Source: Myxococcus guangdongensis
GTDB lineage: Bacteria > Myxococcota > Myxococcia > Myxococcales > Myxococcaceae
DNA: 64,000 nt
Assembly: GCF_024198255.1 (NCBI RefSeq)
Contig: NZ_JAJVKW010000012.1
Location: forward strand, 307,458 to 371,457
Direction: 5' to 3'
The notes below the pieces were generated by a model that was not told the DNA's origin, made no database searches, and saw only the letters and a list, made by a program, of their open reading frames with translations. A program made the translations under genes and the position numbers. Positions 16,854 to 24,073 of this stretch are shown piece after piece (the stretch's first letter is position 1; each line of letters starts with the position of its first letter).

Positions 16854-17747
16854 ATGGGGGTCGCGGAAAGTGAATCCATCGCAACTGACAGGCCCGGCAT
16901 GGCTGGGAGGTGGGGGCCGAAGGTGGGGGTGGTCCTGCTGTTGGGGCTGTGGTTGCTGCCGCTCGGGGTGCGGGCGGAGGTGTCTGCCGACGTGAAGCGC
17001 TACCTGCTGTCCATCCATCGGCTGGTGGAGGACCTCGAGCACGAGCGGGCGCTGGAGCAGATTGCCCGGGCGAAGAAGGTGGCGAAGGGGCCCGAGGACG
17101 ACGTGGCGGTGTCGCTCTACGAGGGCGTGGTGCTGGCGGAGCTGAGCCGGGGGCGGCAGGAGGAGGCGGACGCGGCGTTCCAGGCGGCGCTCTTCCTGGA
17201 CCCGGAGGCGAAGCTGCCACTGGCGGTGTCGCCGAAGCTGAGGACGCGCTTCGAGGCGGTGCGCAAGAAGGTGCTCACGGAGCTGGCGGCGCGAGGTGAG
17301 CGACCCGAGCCGTTGAAAACGGAGGACGCCGGGGCCCCGGGCACGCGGGTGGGGGCGACGCCAACACCGGGGGCCTTGGGCCTCGTGGCTGCCAGTGGCG
17401 AGGGAGCGCTGTCCGAGCGACCCGTCTCCCTGCGTGAGCGGGCGTGGATTCCGGCGGCCGTGGGTGGGGCGCTGGCGGCGGGGGGCGGGGTGGTGTGGTG
17501 GTTGGCCTCGCGGGAGGAGTCGAAGCTGGATGCGCCATCACGGGACATCCACTCCGAGGACGATGCGCGGAAGGTGGCGTCGCGGACGCGGTCGCTCCAG
17601 TCGGTGAGCGTGGGGTTGCTGGTGGGCGGCGTGGTGGGGCTGGGCGTGGGGACGGGGATGTACCTGGTGGGGGCATCGCGGGCGCCGATGGCGCTGACGG
17701 TGGGGACGGATGGGACGTCCGCTTTCGTGTCCGGGAGGTGGCCGTGA
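16854..17747 (+). CDS. Exported TPR-like protein with C-terminal membrane helices
   Basis: A 297-residue envelope protein of unknown function. The hydrophobic segment VGVVLLLGLWLLPLGVRAEV is a signal peptide. Residues about 45-135 are paired helices (HERALEQIARAKKVAKGPED, then a block ending AAFQAALFLDPEAKLPLAVS) that resemble TPR repeats. A Pro/Ala linker follows, then two hydrophobic helices near residues 190-210 and 245-268. The ATG at 16854 has a good GGAGGG ribosome site; the ATG at 16899 would give a tighter signal peptide but has none. The end overlaps the Kelch gene start by four bases. Confidence 0.75.
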   Translation: MGVAESESIATDRPGMAGRWGPKVGVVLLLGLWLLPLGVRAEVSADVKRYLLSIHRLVEDLEHERALEQIARAKKVAKGPEDDVAVSLYEGVVLAELSRGRQEEADAAFQAALFLDPEAKLPLAVSPKLRTRFEAVRKKVLTELAARGERPEPLKTEDAGAPGTRVGATPTPGALGLVAASGEGALSERPVSLRERAWIPAAVGGALAAGGGVVWWLASREESKLDAPSRDIHSEDDARKVASRTRSLQSVSVGLLVGGVVGLGVGTGMYLVGASRAPMALTVGTDGTSAFVSGRWP

Positions 17748-19117
17748 GGTCGGGGCTGCGGTTCGTGGTGGCGGTGGCGTGTGTGCTCGGCCTCCAGGCT
17801 GTCGTGTCGTGCGTCGATGTGGAGGCGCGGACCTCTCTCTTCTGTCGGGAGCACCCGGCGATTTGTGACGCGGATGCGGGCGCCCACGATGGAGGCGACG
17901 CCGGGGACGGGGGGCTCGACGGAGGCGATGACGCGGGTGACGCGGGCCCCGGTGGAGGCGATGACGCGGGTGACGCGGGCCCCGGTGGAGGCGATGACGC
18001 GGGTGACGCGGGCCCCGGTGGAGGCGATGACGCGGGGCCCGACGCGGGGCGTCCTCGATGGGACCGGGCGGGGACTCCGAACACGGCGCGGACGGGGCAC
18101 ACCGCGACGTTGCTGGCGGACGGGCGCGTGCTGGTGGTGGGGGGCTTCTCGAATTCGAGTGGGACGGGTGCCCTCACCTCGGTGGAGATCTACGACCCCA
18201 ACAATGGTGGCTCGTGGACGCCCTTGCCTCCCTTGCAGGTGTCGCGTGGTGACCACACCGCCACGCTGATCTCCGGCGGCAAGGTTCTGGTGGTGGGCGG
18301 ACGCTCGGGGGCCACCCCGACGAAGAGCGTGGAGCTCTATGACCCGGACTCTGGCCCCTCACCCCGGCCAGACCTGCCGATACCGGCGCGCGCGAGCCAC
18401 GGAGCGGTGCTCCTGCCGGATGGGGATGAGGTCCTGGTGATGGGAGGCGGAGCGAACGCGGGGACGGGCTTCAGCGACTCGGCGCGCTACAGGGTGTTCG
18501 GAGGCACCTGGTCGACCGGAAGTGGCTCCATGCGTACGGAGCGCAACGTCCTGTCCGTCACGATGGTGCTCAACAGGGTCTTCGCGGTCGGCGGCTACAA
18601 TTTGAATCGGACCGAGAGCAGCTACGATGTGTACACGCCAGGAACGGGGTGGAGCCCCGTCGGGGGGCCCTTGCTGGAGCGTCGGCACGCCCATGCCGCC
18701 GCGGTGATTGGGCAGGGAGAGCTGACCGCGCAGCTGCTCGTCACGGGCGGCAAACGAGGGGATGGCTCCGGCTCTGTCATCGCCTCCGCCGCGGCCGAGG
18801 TGATTCCGACGGAGGAGGGCAGCGGTAACGTCTCGATTCCCATGGAGGTGATGTTCGATGCGCGCTTCGCCCATACGGCGACGACCCTGACGTCCGGCGA
18901 TGTGCTGGTCGTGGGGGGCTCGGAAGCGGACTACGATTCGCTGTCGTCGGTGGAACTCTTCGACTCGAACCTGCTCGCTTGGGTCCTCCGCCCCGCCCTG
19001 ACGACGGCGCGCGCGGGACACACAGCGACCCTGCTCGATGATGGCTCGGTGCTGGTGATAGGGGGGCACGGCTCCAACGGCGCCGCGCTGAGGTCCGCTG
19101 AGCGCTATTGGCCCTGA
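17744..19117 (+). CDS. Kelch-repeat lipoprotein with Asp/Gly linker
   Basis: A 457-residue surface protein beginning at GTG 17744 inside the previous stop. A signal peptide ends near VVSC, a probable lipobox. Residues about 45-110 are a low-complexity Asp/Gly/Ala linker encoded by a 33-base tandem repeat. The rest is a Kelch/galactose-oxidase-type propeller of about six blades, each with the pattern GHTATLL-DGRVLVVGG followed by SVEIYDP or similar. Such proteins are common outer-surface proteins in myxobacteria; the ligand is unknown. It is translationally coupled to the TPR-like gene. Confidence 0.88.
   Translation: MRSGLRFVVAVACVLGLQAVVSCVDVEARTSLFCREHPAICDADAGAHDGGDAGDGGLDGGDDAGDAGPGGGDDAGDAGPGGGDDAGDAGPGGGDDAGPDAGRPRWDRAGTPNTARTGHTATLLADGRVLVVGGFSNSSGTGALTSVEIYDPNNGGSWTPLPPLQVSRGDHTATLISGGKVLVVGGRSGATPTKSVELYDPDSGPSPRPDLPIPARASHGAVLLPDGDEVLVMGGGANAGTGFSDSARYRVFGGTWSTGSGSMRTERNVLSVTMVLNRVFAVGGYNLNRTESSYDVYTPGTGWSPVGGPLLERRHAHAAAVIGQGELTAQLLVTGGKRGDGSGSVIASAAAEVIPTEEGSGNVSIPMEVMFDARFAHTATTLTSGDVLVVGGSEADYDSLSSVELFDSNLLAWVLRPALTTARAGHTATLLDDGSVLVIGGHGSNGAALRSAERYWP
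17921..18046 (+). repeat. 33-base tandem repeat in the Kelch lipoprotein linker
   Basis: Copies beginning GGAGGCGATGACGCGG start at 17921, 17954, 17987 and 18020, an exact 33-base period. Three copies are full and near-identical; the fourth diverges after about 18 bases. Each copy encodes an 11-residue Gly-Gly-Asp-Asp-Ala-Gly-type unit. The near-identity suggests recent slippage expansion, so linker length probably varies between strains. Confidence 0.9.
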
Positions 19118-19135
19118 CTCACGGAGGATGCGTGC

Positions 19136-19657
19136 ATGGTGACAGGATTCAAACGGCGGCTGGCGGAGACCATCGCGTGCTGTCTGCCACGCGCCGAGGC
19201 TGCCAGGGCTGGTGTGACGACGCGCTCGGTGGAGTTGATGCCGCCGGTCTGCGGGCATGACGGCGACACGCTGGTGCGCCAGTTGTTGAGCTCGAAAGCG
19301 GTGCCCGCGGAGGCGGTGGGCTTCATCGTCGAACGACGTCGCCGGGCGCTCGAGCGGCTGAAACTGCCGCTGCCGCCGCTCGGGGATTTGATGGGCGGGC
19401 GGGTCTTCGCGACGGACTTCAACTCAGACCTGTGTGGCGCGGCGACGGCGCCGTCGAACGGCTACCTGGATGACTACGACATTCCAGGGTGGGACACCTG
19501 GTTCGCGCACGAGCCGGTGGGGGAGTTTGGCGGAGTCGTCTACGGCTGGGTCCCGCCCGTCCTCCTCGAGCTCGCCGGCCAGGGGTTCGATGTGATTCCC
19601 GTGTCCAGCGTGTGGTGGGTCGAGGACCCGGAGCTCCGCGGTCTGATGGAGACGTGA
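19136..19657 (+). CDS. Hypothetical protein, 173 residues
   Basis: A soluble protein I do not recognise. It has a basic helical N-terminal half (FKRRLAETIACCLPRAEAAR, later VERRRRALERLKLPLPPL) and a compact, aromatic-rich second half (YDIPGWDTWFAHEPVGEFGG, then VYGWVPPVLLELAGQGFDVI). The second half has the look of an immunity-like or SUKH-type small domain, but I see no decisive motif. The ATG at 19136 follows GGAGGA at good spacing. It lies 18 bases after the Kelch gene, so it may be cotranscribed. Confidence 0.7.
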   Translation: MVTGFKRRLAETIACCLPRAEAARAGVTTRSVELMPPVCGHDGDTLVRQLLSSKAVPAEAVGFIVERRRRALERLKLPLPPLGDLMGGRVFATDFNSDLCGAATAPSNGYLDDYDIPGWDTWFAHEPVGEFGGVVYGWVPPVLLELAGQGFDVIPVSSVWWVEDPELRGLMET

Positions 19658-19679
19658 GCTCCGGTCCCTCGAGGTGACT

Positions 19680-21191
19680 TCAGCGCAGCCGCGTCCAGAA
19701 CGAGCGGCGCGCGGAGATGCGCTCCAGGGCGCGTTGCAGCTCCTCGTCCGCGTCGGCGCGCTGGGCGATGTCTCCCAGTGAGATGATGCCGACGAGCCGG
19801 TCATCGCGCTCGATGACGGGGAGCCGGCGAATCTGCCGGCGGGCCATGATGTCGATGAGACCCTGCAGGCTCTCGTCGAGCGTCACCGCCTCCACGTCCT
19901 CGGTCATCACGTCCCCGGCGCGAAGTTGCTCCGGTGAAGTGCCACCGGCGAAGGCGCGCAGCGCGAGGTCCCGGTCCGTGACGAGCCCTTCGAGCCGGCC
20001 CTGCTCGTCGACGATGGGGACGACGCCGCAGTCCTCGTCCTTCATGATGCGAGCCACTTCGCGCAGCGGGCTGTCACGCCGCACCGAGCGCACGTTGCGC
20101 GTCATCACATCGCGAGCCGTCAGCGGCTCCCGCTGCCAGCGCTTGGACGTCCCGAGCGGCGGCGCGCGGTAGTCCTGGCTCCGGTCCTCGCGGATGTGGT
20201 CCGCGACGAACGAACGCTCCGAGCGCTCGACGCCAGACGCGCCTCGCGAAGGCGCGGACACCTCCCGGCGCTCCGAACGAGAACCTCCTCGCGAGGACGA
20301 AGACACGTCGCGGCCCTCGCGCGAGCCTTCCTCCGAACGCACCACACCGGAGCGCTCACGCGACCGCGCGGACATCTCGCGCCCCTCGCGCCAGCCATCA
20401 TCGGAGTGCTGACGCGAAGGCGCGGAGAGGTCGCGACCGCCGCGCACGCCGCCCTCCGAATCGAAGTGCTGACGTGAGGGCGAGGCGCCGCGCCATCCAC
20501 CTTCGGAGCGCTCCGAGTCGGAGTGCTGTCGAGACGGTGTGGAAAGCTCGCGACTGCCACGCCATCCACTCCCGGCGCGCTCACCCGGACGGCTCACATG
20601 CGAGCGCGCCTCGAACTCGAGCGTCTCCTCGCCGAGCCCCAACTCCGTGTCGACATCGCCCGTGTGGAACGCGCGTCCCTCGCTCCGGCGCGGAGGCTCA
20701 TGCAGCGTGCTCGTCTCCAGCGGCAGCGGCGCCTCCTCCCGGGCCCTCCATCCAGAGACAGCACGGGGCGCGTCCCCACGCGTCCGTGACTCCTCGCCGC
20801 CGTAGCCCTCCCGGTCCCAGGACCGATAATCCGCGGGCTGGGGCGAAAGCTCCTGGTCCTGCGCCCCCATGCGAGCCCGAGGCCCCACGCCCGTGGCGTA
20901 GCGGTCATCCCGGTCATCCCGTCCATAGGGCCCGCCCTGGACACCTCCGCTCGCCCACGCCTCGTCGGAGCGGTCCTCCACCGCCGTCCGAGGCTGCGCC
21001 ATGCGCAGCGAAGCGGCGCGGTGATAGCGCCCCTCGCGCGACGAGGGCGCCTCATCCCGAGCGGGGTTCCAGCCCGACACATCGGACTCACCCCGCTCGC
21101 GAGACCCTGGCGGCGCCGCGTCCGCCGGCCGAGCCGTCTCCATCCCGGGCCGAGTGGCGGCCCCCCGAGCCTCATCCTTGCCGTTGTCCAT
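19680..21191 (-). CDS. CBS-domain pair protein with long low-complexity N-terminus
   Basis: About 503 residues. The last 150 form a CBS (Bateman) module: LTARDVMTRNVRSVRRDSPL to VTDRDLALRAFAGG, then DVMTEDVEAVTLDESL to RLVGIISLGDI. Such pairs bind adenosine nucleotides. The first 350 residues are a highly charged Ser/Arg/Glu/Gly region with recurring units such as GREMSARSRERS and GRDVSSSSRGG, probably disordered. Start choice is uncertain: Met codons at 21191 and 21206 are both plausible and neither has an ideal ribosome site. The closest relatives of the CBS part alone are usually about 140 residues, so the long extension is unusual. Confidence 0.82.
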   Translation of the reverse strand: MDNGKDEARGAATRPGMETARPADAAPPGSRERGESDVSGWNPARDEAPSSREGRYHRAASLRMAQPRTAVEDRSDEAWASGGVQGGPYGRDDRDDRYATGVGPRARMGAQDQELSPQPADYRSWDREGYGGEESRTRGDAPRAVSGWRAREEAPLPLETSTLHEPPRRSEGRAFHTGDVDTELGLGEETLEFEARSHVSRPGERAGSGWRGSRELSTPSRQHSDSERSEGGWRGASPSRQHFDSEGGVRGGRDLSAPSRQHSDDGWREGREMSARSRERSGVVRSEEGSREGRDVSSSSRGGSRSERREVSAPSRGASGVERSERSFVADHIREDRSQDYRAPPLGTSKRWQREPLTARDVMTRNVRSVRRDSPLREVARIMKDEDCGVVPIVDEQGRLEGLVTDRDLALRAFAGGTSPEQLRAGDVMTEDVEAVTLDESLQGLIDIMARRQIRRLPVIERDDRLVGIISLGDIAQRADADEELQRALERISARRSFWTRLR

Positions 21192-21382
21192 CCCTCGATG
21201 CGCCATGCGGCGCACGCTGGTGACGCCCCCGCCCGCCACCAACCCGCCACACCCACGCGGACCCACCCGAGTGTCCGGTTCCCATCGGCCTCGCACGCCG
21301 ACTTCCCACGAGCCAACACCCGCGCCGCCCTGCATCGGACACGACGCCAGACCGAAGGGATGGCTCCCTCAACACAGGCCCC

Positions 21383-21425
21383 GCGAAAAGAAACGCGCGT
21401 GTCCCCATCCAGGGAGACACGCGCG
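21383..21425 (-). terminator. Strong intrinsic terminator of the RiPP-like precursor gene
   Basis: CGCGCGTGTC (21394-21403) pairs perfectly with GACACGCGCG (21416-21425). Read on the minus strand, the stem is followed directly by TTTCTTTTCGC (21383-21393). Stem, loop and T-rich tail make this the clearest intrinsic terminator in the window. It ends the transcript of the small gene at 21455-21628 and separates it from the CBS gene. Confidence 0.85.
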
Positions 21426-21454
21426 AGCTCAGCAATCCGAAGGACGACCGCGCT

Positions 21455-21628
21455 CTAGCAGCAGGGGTCGTTCTTCTCCTCGCAACAGGCCTGCGTGGTG
21501 GAGACCTGGGGCGAGGTGCTCTGCGTCTCGGTGGAGGAGGTGGACGTGGCGCTGCCATCGCCTCCGTGGATGCGGGCGAGGTCCTTCACGAACAGCTCCT
21601 TCAAAGTCTTCACCTTGTGGCTCTTCAT
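21455..21628 (-). CDS. Candidate RiPP precursor peptide with double-glycine leader and Cys-rich C-terminus
   Basis: A 57-residue peptide too short for routine gene calls. The leader reads MKSHKVKTLKELFVKDLARI followed by HGG: an amphipathic helix ending in a double-glycine site (Gly22-Gly23), as in bacteriocin and lanthipeptide-like precursors cut by C39 peptidase exporters. The core (24-57) is rich in Ser and Thr and ends QACCEEKNDPCC, giving two Cys pairs (48-49 and 56-57). The ATG at 21628 has GGGAG seven bases upstream. A strong terminator follows and a perfect palindrome precedes it. No obvious modification enzyme or C39 transporter is adjacent. Family type is inferred, the gene itself is well supported. 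Confidence 0.72.
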   Translation of the reverse strand: MKSHKVKTLKELFVKDLARIHGGDGSATSTSSTETQSTSPQVSTTQACCEEKNDPCC

Positions 21629-21652
21629 GATGCATCTCCCGTAGGGGTGAGG

Positions 21653-21672
21653 CCGGTCGCCGAATCGACCGG
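21653..21672 (-). promoter_or_regulatory. Leader hairpin upstream of the RiPP-like gene
   Basis: CCGGTCG and CGACCGG form a perfect 7-bp stem with a 6-base loop in the 5' leader, 25 bases before the start codon at 21628. It may affect mRNA stability or translation. Confidence 0.4.
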
Positions 21673-21711
21673 TGCGCGGGAGCGTAGGCCCCGCCCGAAA
21701 ACCCGGGAAGC

Positions 21712-21728
21712 GTCATGTGTCACATGAC
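21712..21728 (-). promoter_or_regulatory. Perfect 17-base palindrome upstream of the RiPP-like gene
   Basis: GTCATGTG-T-CACATGAC is a perfect dyad with a single central base, 84 bases upstream of the 21628 start. Size and symmetry fit a dimeric repressor or activator site. It lies between this gene and the convergently placed 3' end of the gene at 21812-22495, so the RiPP-like gene is the only one it could plausibly control. Confidence 0.55.
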
Positions 21729-21811
21729 TCACCGTGTCTCAGTGCTCACGCGAGCCCACTGAAATCTTCCACCGTGCGCGCGAGGCTGCACGGCGTGCAG
21801 CGAATGCTCGT

Positions 21812-22495
21812 TCAGTGGACGGCCCAGCGCTCCGCGATTTCCTCACACGCGAGCACCACGTCACTGAGTCGGCGGATATGCGCGCGGGGCGCGGTGAAGA
21901 TGGTGCCCGCGAACACGTCCACCACCTGCACCATCCGATGGTCCGACGGGCCCAGCTGACACAGGTGCTGCTCGGCGAAGCGCTGCAGCATCGTCCCGAT
22001 GTACTGCCCCGAGCGCTCATCCAACGGATGGTGCTTGGAGAAGTAGAGCTTCATCAGGCCCACGCGCGGGTTGCCATGGCGGTCCATGCGCTGCAGGACG
22101 ACCTCCGGCCGCACGCTGATGGTGACGCCCGCCATCTCGAGCACGGGGGGCTCGGCGCCCACGGGGCTGATGATGGTGTCCTCCAACCCCAGCCACGGCA
22201 CCAGGTCCGCGAAGCGCTCCAGCGCCTCCGAGCACAGATGCAGCCGCTGCGCCTCGAACTCCGACTGCGGCACGCTGCACGCGAAGCGGCGCTGGTGCTC
22301 GCGGAGGATGGCCGGGTCGAGGTCGCGACACAGGAAGTCCGTAATCGCGAGCGAGGCCTCCGGGTAGCGCAGATACTGCTGCTCGGGCGGGTGCTTCTGG
22401 TCGTAGATGATGCGCTTGCGACGAGCGGGGGTGGCGGTGAGGTACTCACCCAGCTTGTTCACGGATACACGAGGCAGCTCACGGACTTCCGCCAT
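21812..22495 (-). CDS. Unknown protein, possible nuclease-like fold
   Basis: A 227-residue soluble protein. It begins MAEVRELPRVSVNKLGEYLT and has an Arg-rich patch ARRKRIIYDQKHPPE, a helical middle, and a segment TISVRPEVVLQR...RVGLMKLYFSKHHPL. The spacing of acidic, hydrophobic and Lys residues in that segment is reminiscent of PD-(D/E)xK-type cores, but I cannot confirm it and no function should be assigned. The ATG at 22495 has GGAGGA six bases upstream, so the start is reliable. It ends 184 bases before the RiPP-like precursor on the same strand; the intervening palindrome suggests separate control. Confidence 0.75.
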   Translation of the reverse strand: MAEVRELPRVSVNKLGEYLTATPARRKRIIYDQKHPPEQQYLRYPEASLAITDFLCRDLDPAILREHQRRFACSVPQSEFEAQRLHLCSEALERFADLVPWLGLEDTIISPVGAEPPVLEMAGVTISVRPEVVLQRMDRHGNPRVGLMKLYFSKHHPLDERSGQYIGTMLQRFAEQHLCQLGPSDHRMVQVVDVFAGTIFTAPRAHIRRLSDVVLACEEIAERWAVH

Positions 22496-22672
22496 GGAGT
22501 GTCCTCCCCCTGGATGTGCTGGCGAATGAGCACACAGTACAGGGAGGGGCTGACATTCCAGACGGGGCGTGAGGGATTGCGCGCGGGGTCGGCGGACACT
22601 CCATTCAAGAAGAGGCCGTGGCCCGAGGGGACCTGGAGGGTTCGGGAAAGCCCCCTCGGGCCGGCCGTGAAG

Positions 22673-22984
22673 TCAGTCCTTCTCCTCCTCCAGGCTGCCC
22701 GGGAAGGCGGTCCAGTAGAGGTCGGGGAGGGGATTGGTGCCCGCGTCGCTGCGAGGGCCGTCGCCGTCCGGGATGTCGTCGAGGATGGCCTCCGGCGTGC
22801 GCTCGGCGGGGTCGATGGGGCGGGCGCGTCCATGGCGCTCGGGCTCGTCGTCAGGCGTGGAGGGCGGGACGCGGGGCGGCTCACGCTCCTCGCGGGGCGC
22901 GGGCTCGCCCCGGGGGCCGGTGGGGCGCCCGTAGAAGTCCTCGGCGGGCTGGGTGACGGGCTGTCGTCGCGGGTCCTTCGCCAT
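22673..22984 (-). CDS. Small Pro/Asp/Glu-rich protein of unknown function
   Basis: A 103-residue acidic, probably disordered protein: MAKDPRRQPVTQPAEDFYGR at the start, a Pro/Glu/Arg-rich middle, then PAERTPEAILDDIPDGDGPR and a C-terminal motif LPDLYWTAFPG. The hydrophobic short motifs in a disordered background (DFYGR, LYWTAF) suggest a protein-binding linker. The ATG at 22984 follows a GGAGGATT-like site on the minus strand (GGATTCC complement region). It is divergent from the zinc-ribbon pair and parallel to the gene at 21812-22495. Confidence 0.65.
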   Translation of the reverse strand: MAKDPRRQPVTQPAEDFYGRPTGPRGEPAPREEREPPRVPPSTPDDEPERHGRARPIDPAERTPEAILDDIPDGDGPRSDAGTNPLPDLYWTAFPGSLEEEKD

Positions 22985-23119
22985 GATGGAATCCTCCGTC
23001 TGGATAGAGTCATGACGCGGAATGCCTCCGGCAACCCGGCTATCGTCGTGGCGCAGAAGTCCGCACGGCGAGCGGACGGGCGAGCGCCTGTCCGCTTCGC
23101 GTCGACAAGGAGTGGGGTG

Positions 23120-24073
23120 ATGGCATTGGGGCACGAGGAGCCGGCCGCGGCGCTGACGGAGCCGAGGCTCCGGCTGGGCTGTCAGTCGTGTGGCGCGATG
23201 CTGGTGTTGGAGCCCTCGCTGCGCACCACGCGGTGTCCCTATTGCGCCGCGCCCTCCGTGGTGGAGCGTCCGCCGACGCCCGGGGTGCCCGAGCCGCGCT
23301 TCGCGTTGGGCTTCTCGCTGAACCACGCGGCGGCGCGGCAGAAGGTGTCGCACTGGCTGCGCTCGCGGAGCCGCTTCTGCCGTTCGGGGATTCGGCGAGC
23401 GGCGCCGGGAGACGTGCACGGCGTCTATGTGCCCGCCTACCTCTACAGCGCGCTGGCGACCTCCCGATTCCAGGCCTCCATCGGGGAGAACTACCAGGAG
23501 CAGGAGCGCTACACGACGACGGAGAACGGGAAGACGGTGACGCGCACGCGCACGGTGACGCGCACCGAGTGGCGCCCGTTGAGTGGTCAGGTCTCCGGCT
23601 ATGTGGCGGACGTGCTCGTCACCGCGTCCAATGGCTTGCACAACGATGAACTCGAGGCACTCGAGCCGTTCGATTTGCGGGGACTGGCGCGCTACACGCC
23701 GGCGTTGGTATCCGGCTGGGTGGCCGAGGAGCCCTCGCTGACGTTCCAGGCGTGTCTGGCGAAGGCGCGCGAGGAGGTGTCGGCGCGGCTGTCGGACAAG
23801 CTCGCGGCGCTGATGCCGGGGGATTCGCATCGGGAGTTGAGTCACGACAGCCACCTGGACCGCGAGTCCTTGGACGTGTGCCTGTTGCCCGTCTGGGTGC
23901 TGGCGGTGCGCTACGCCGAGGACGCGGAGCCCCTGCGCGTGCTGGTGAATGGACAGACGGGCGAGGTCGTCGGCAAGGCGCCGCTGTCCGTGTGGAAGGT
24001 GATGGCGGCGGTGGTGGTGGGCCTGCTGGTGGTGCTGGGCCTGTGGCTCTTCTTCCAGGGAGGTGGCCGATGA
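23120..24073 (+). CDS. Zinc-ribbon membrane protein, first of a pair
   Basis: A 317-residue protein with an N-terminal zinc ribbon (CQSCGAML and CPYC, residues about 20-43), a central domain that starts with FALGFSLNHAAARQKVSHWL, and one C-terminal membrane helix (VVVGLLVVLGLWLFF). The middle contains a Tyr/Thr/Arg-rich stretch (GKTVTRTRTVTRTEWRPLSG). The overall plan, zinc ribbon, folded domain, C-terminal anchor with the soluble part in the cytoplasm, matches a family of predicted membrane zinc-ribbon proteins of unknown role. The ATG at 23120 follows AAGGAG at seven bases. It overlaps the next gene by four bases. Confidence 0.85.
   Translation: MALGHEEPAAALTEPRLRLGCQSCGAMLVLEPSLRTTRCPYCAAPSVVERPPTPGVPEPRFALGFSLNHAAARQKVSHWLRSRSRFCRSGIRRAAPGDVHGVYVPAYLYSALATSRFQASIGENYQEQERYTTTENGKTVTRTRTVTRTEWRPLSGQVSGYVADVLVTASNGLHNDELEALEPFDLRGLARYTPALVSGWVAEEPSLTFQACLAKAREEVSARLSDKLAALMPGDSHRELSHDSHLDRESLDVCLLPVWVLAVRYAEDAEPLRVLVNGQTGEVVGKAPLSVWKVMAAVVVGLLVVLGLWLFFQGGGR

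Noticed and set aside
17921..18046. Regularly spaced 33-base repeats considered as a CRISPR-like array
   Set aside because: The repeats are contiguous, without spacers, and are in frame inside the Kelch lipoprotein.
21734..23119. Open frame fused upstream of the first zinc-ribbon protein
   Set aside because: It runs antisense to well-supported minus-strand genes; the ATG at 23120 has an AAGGAG site and begins the zinc ribbon.
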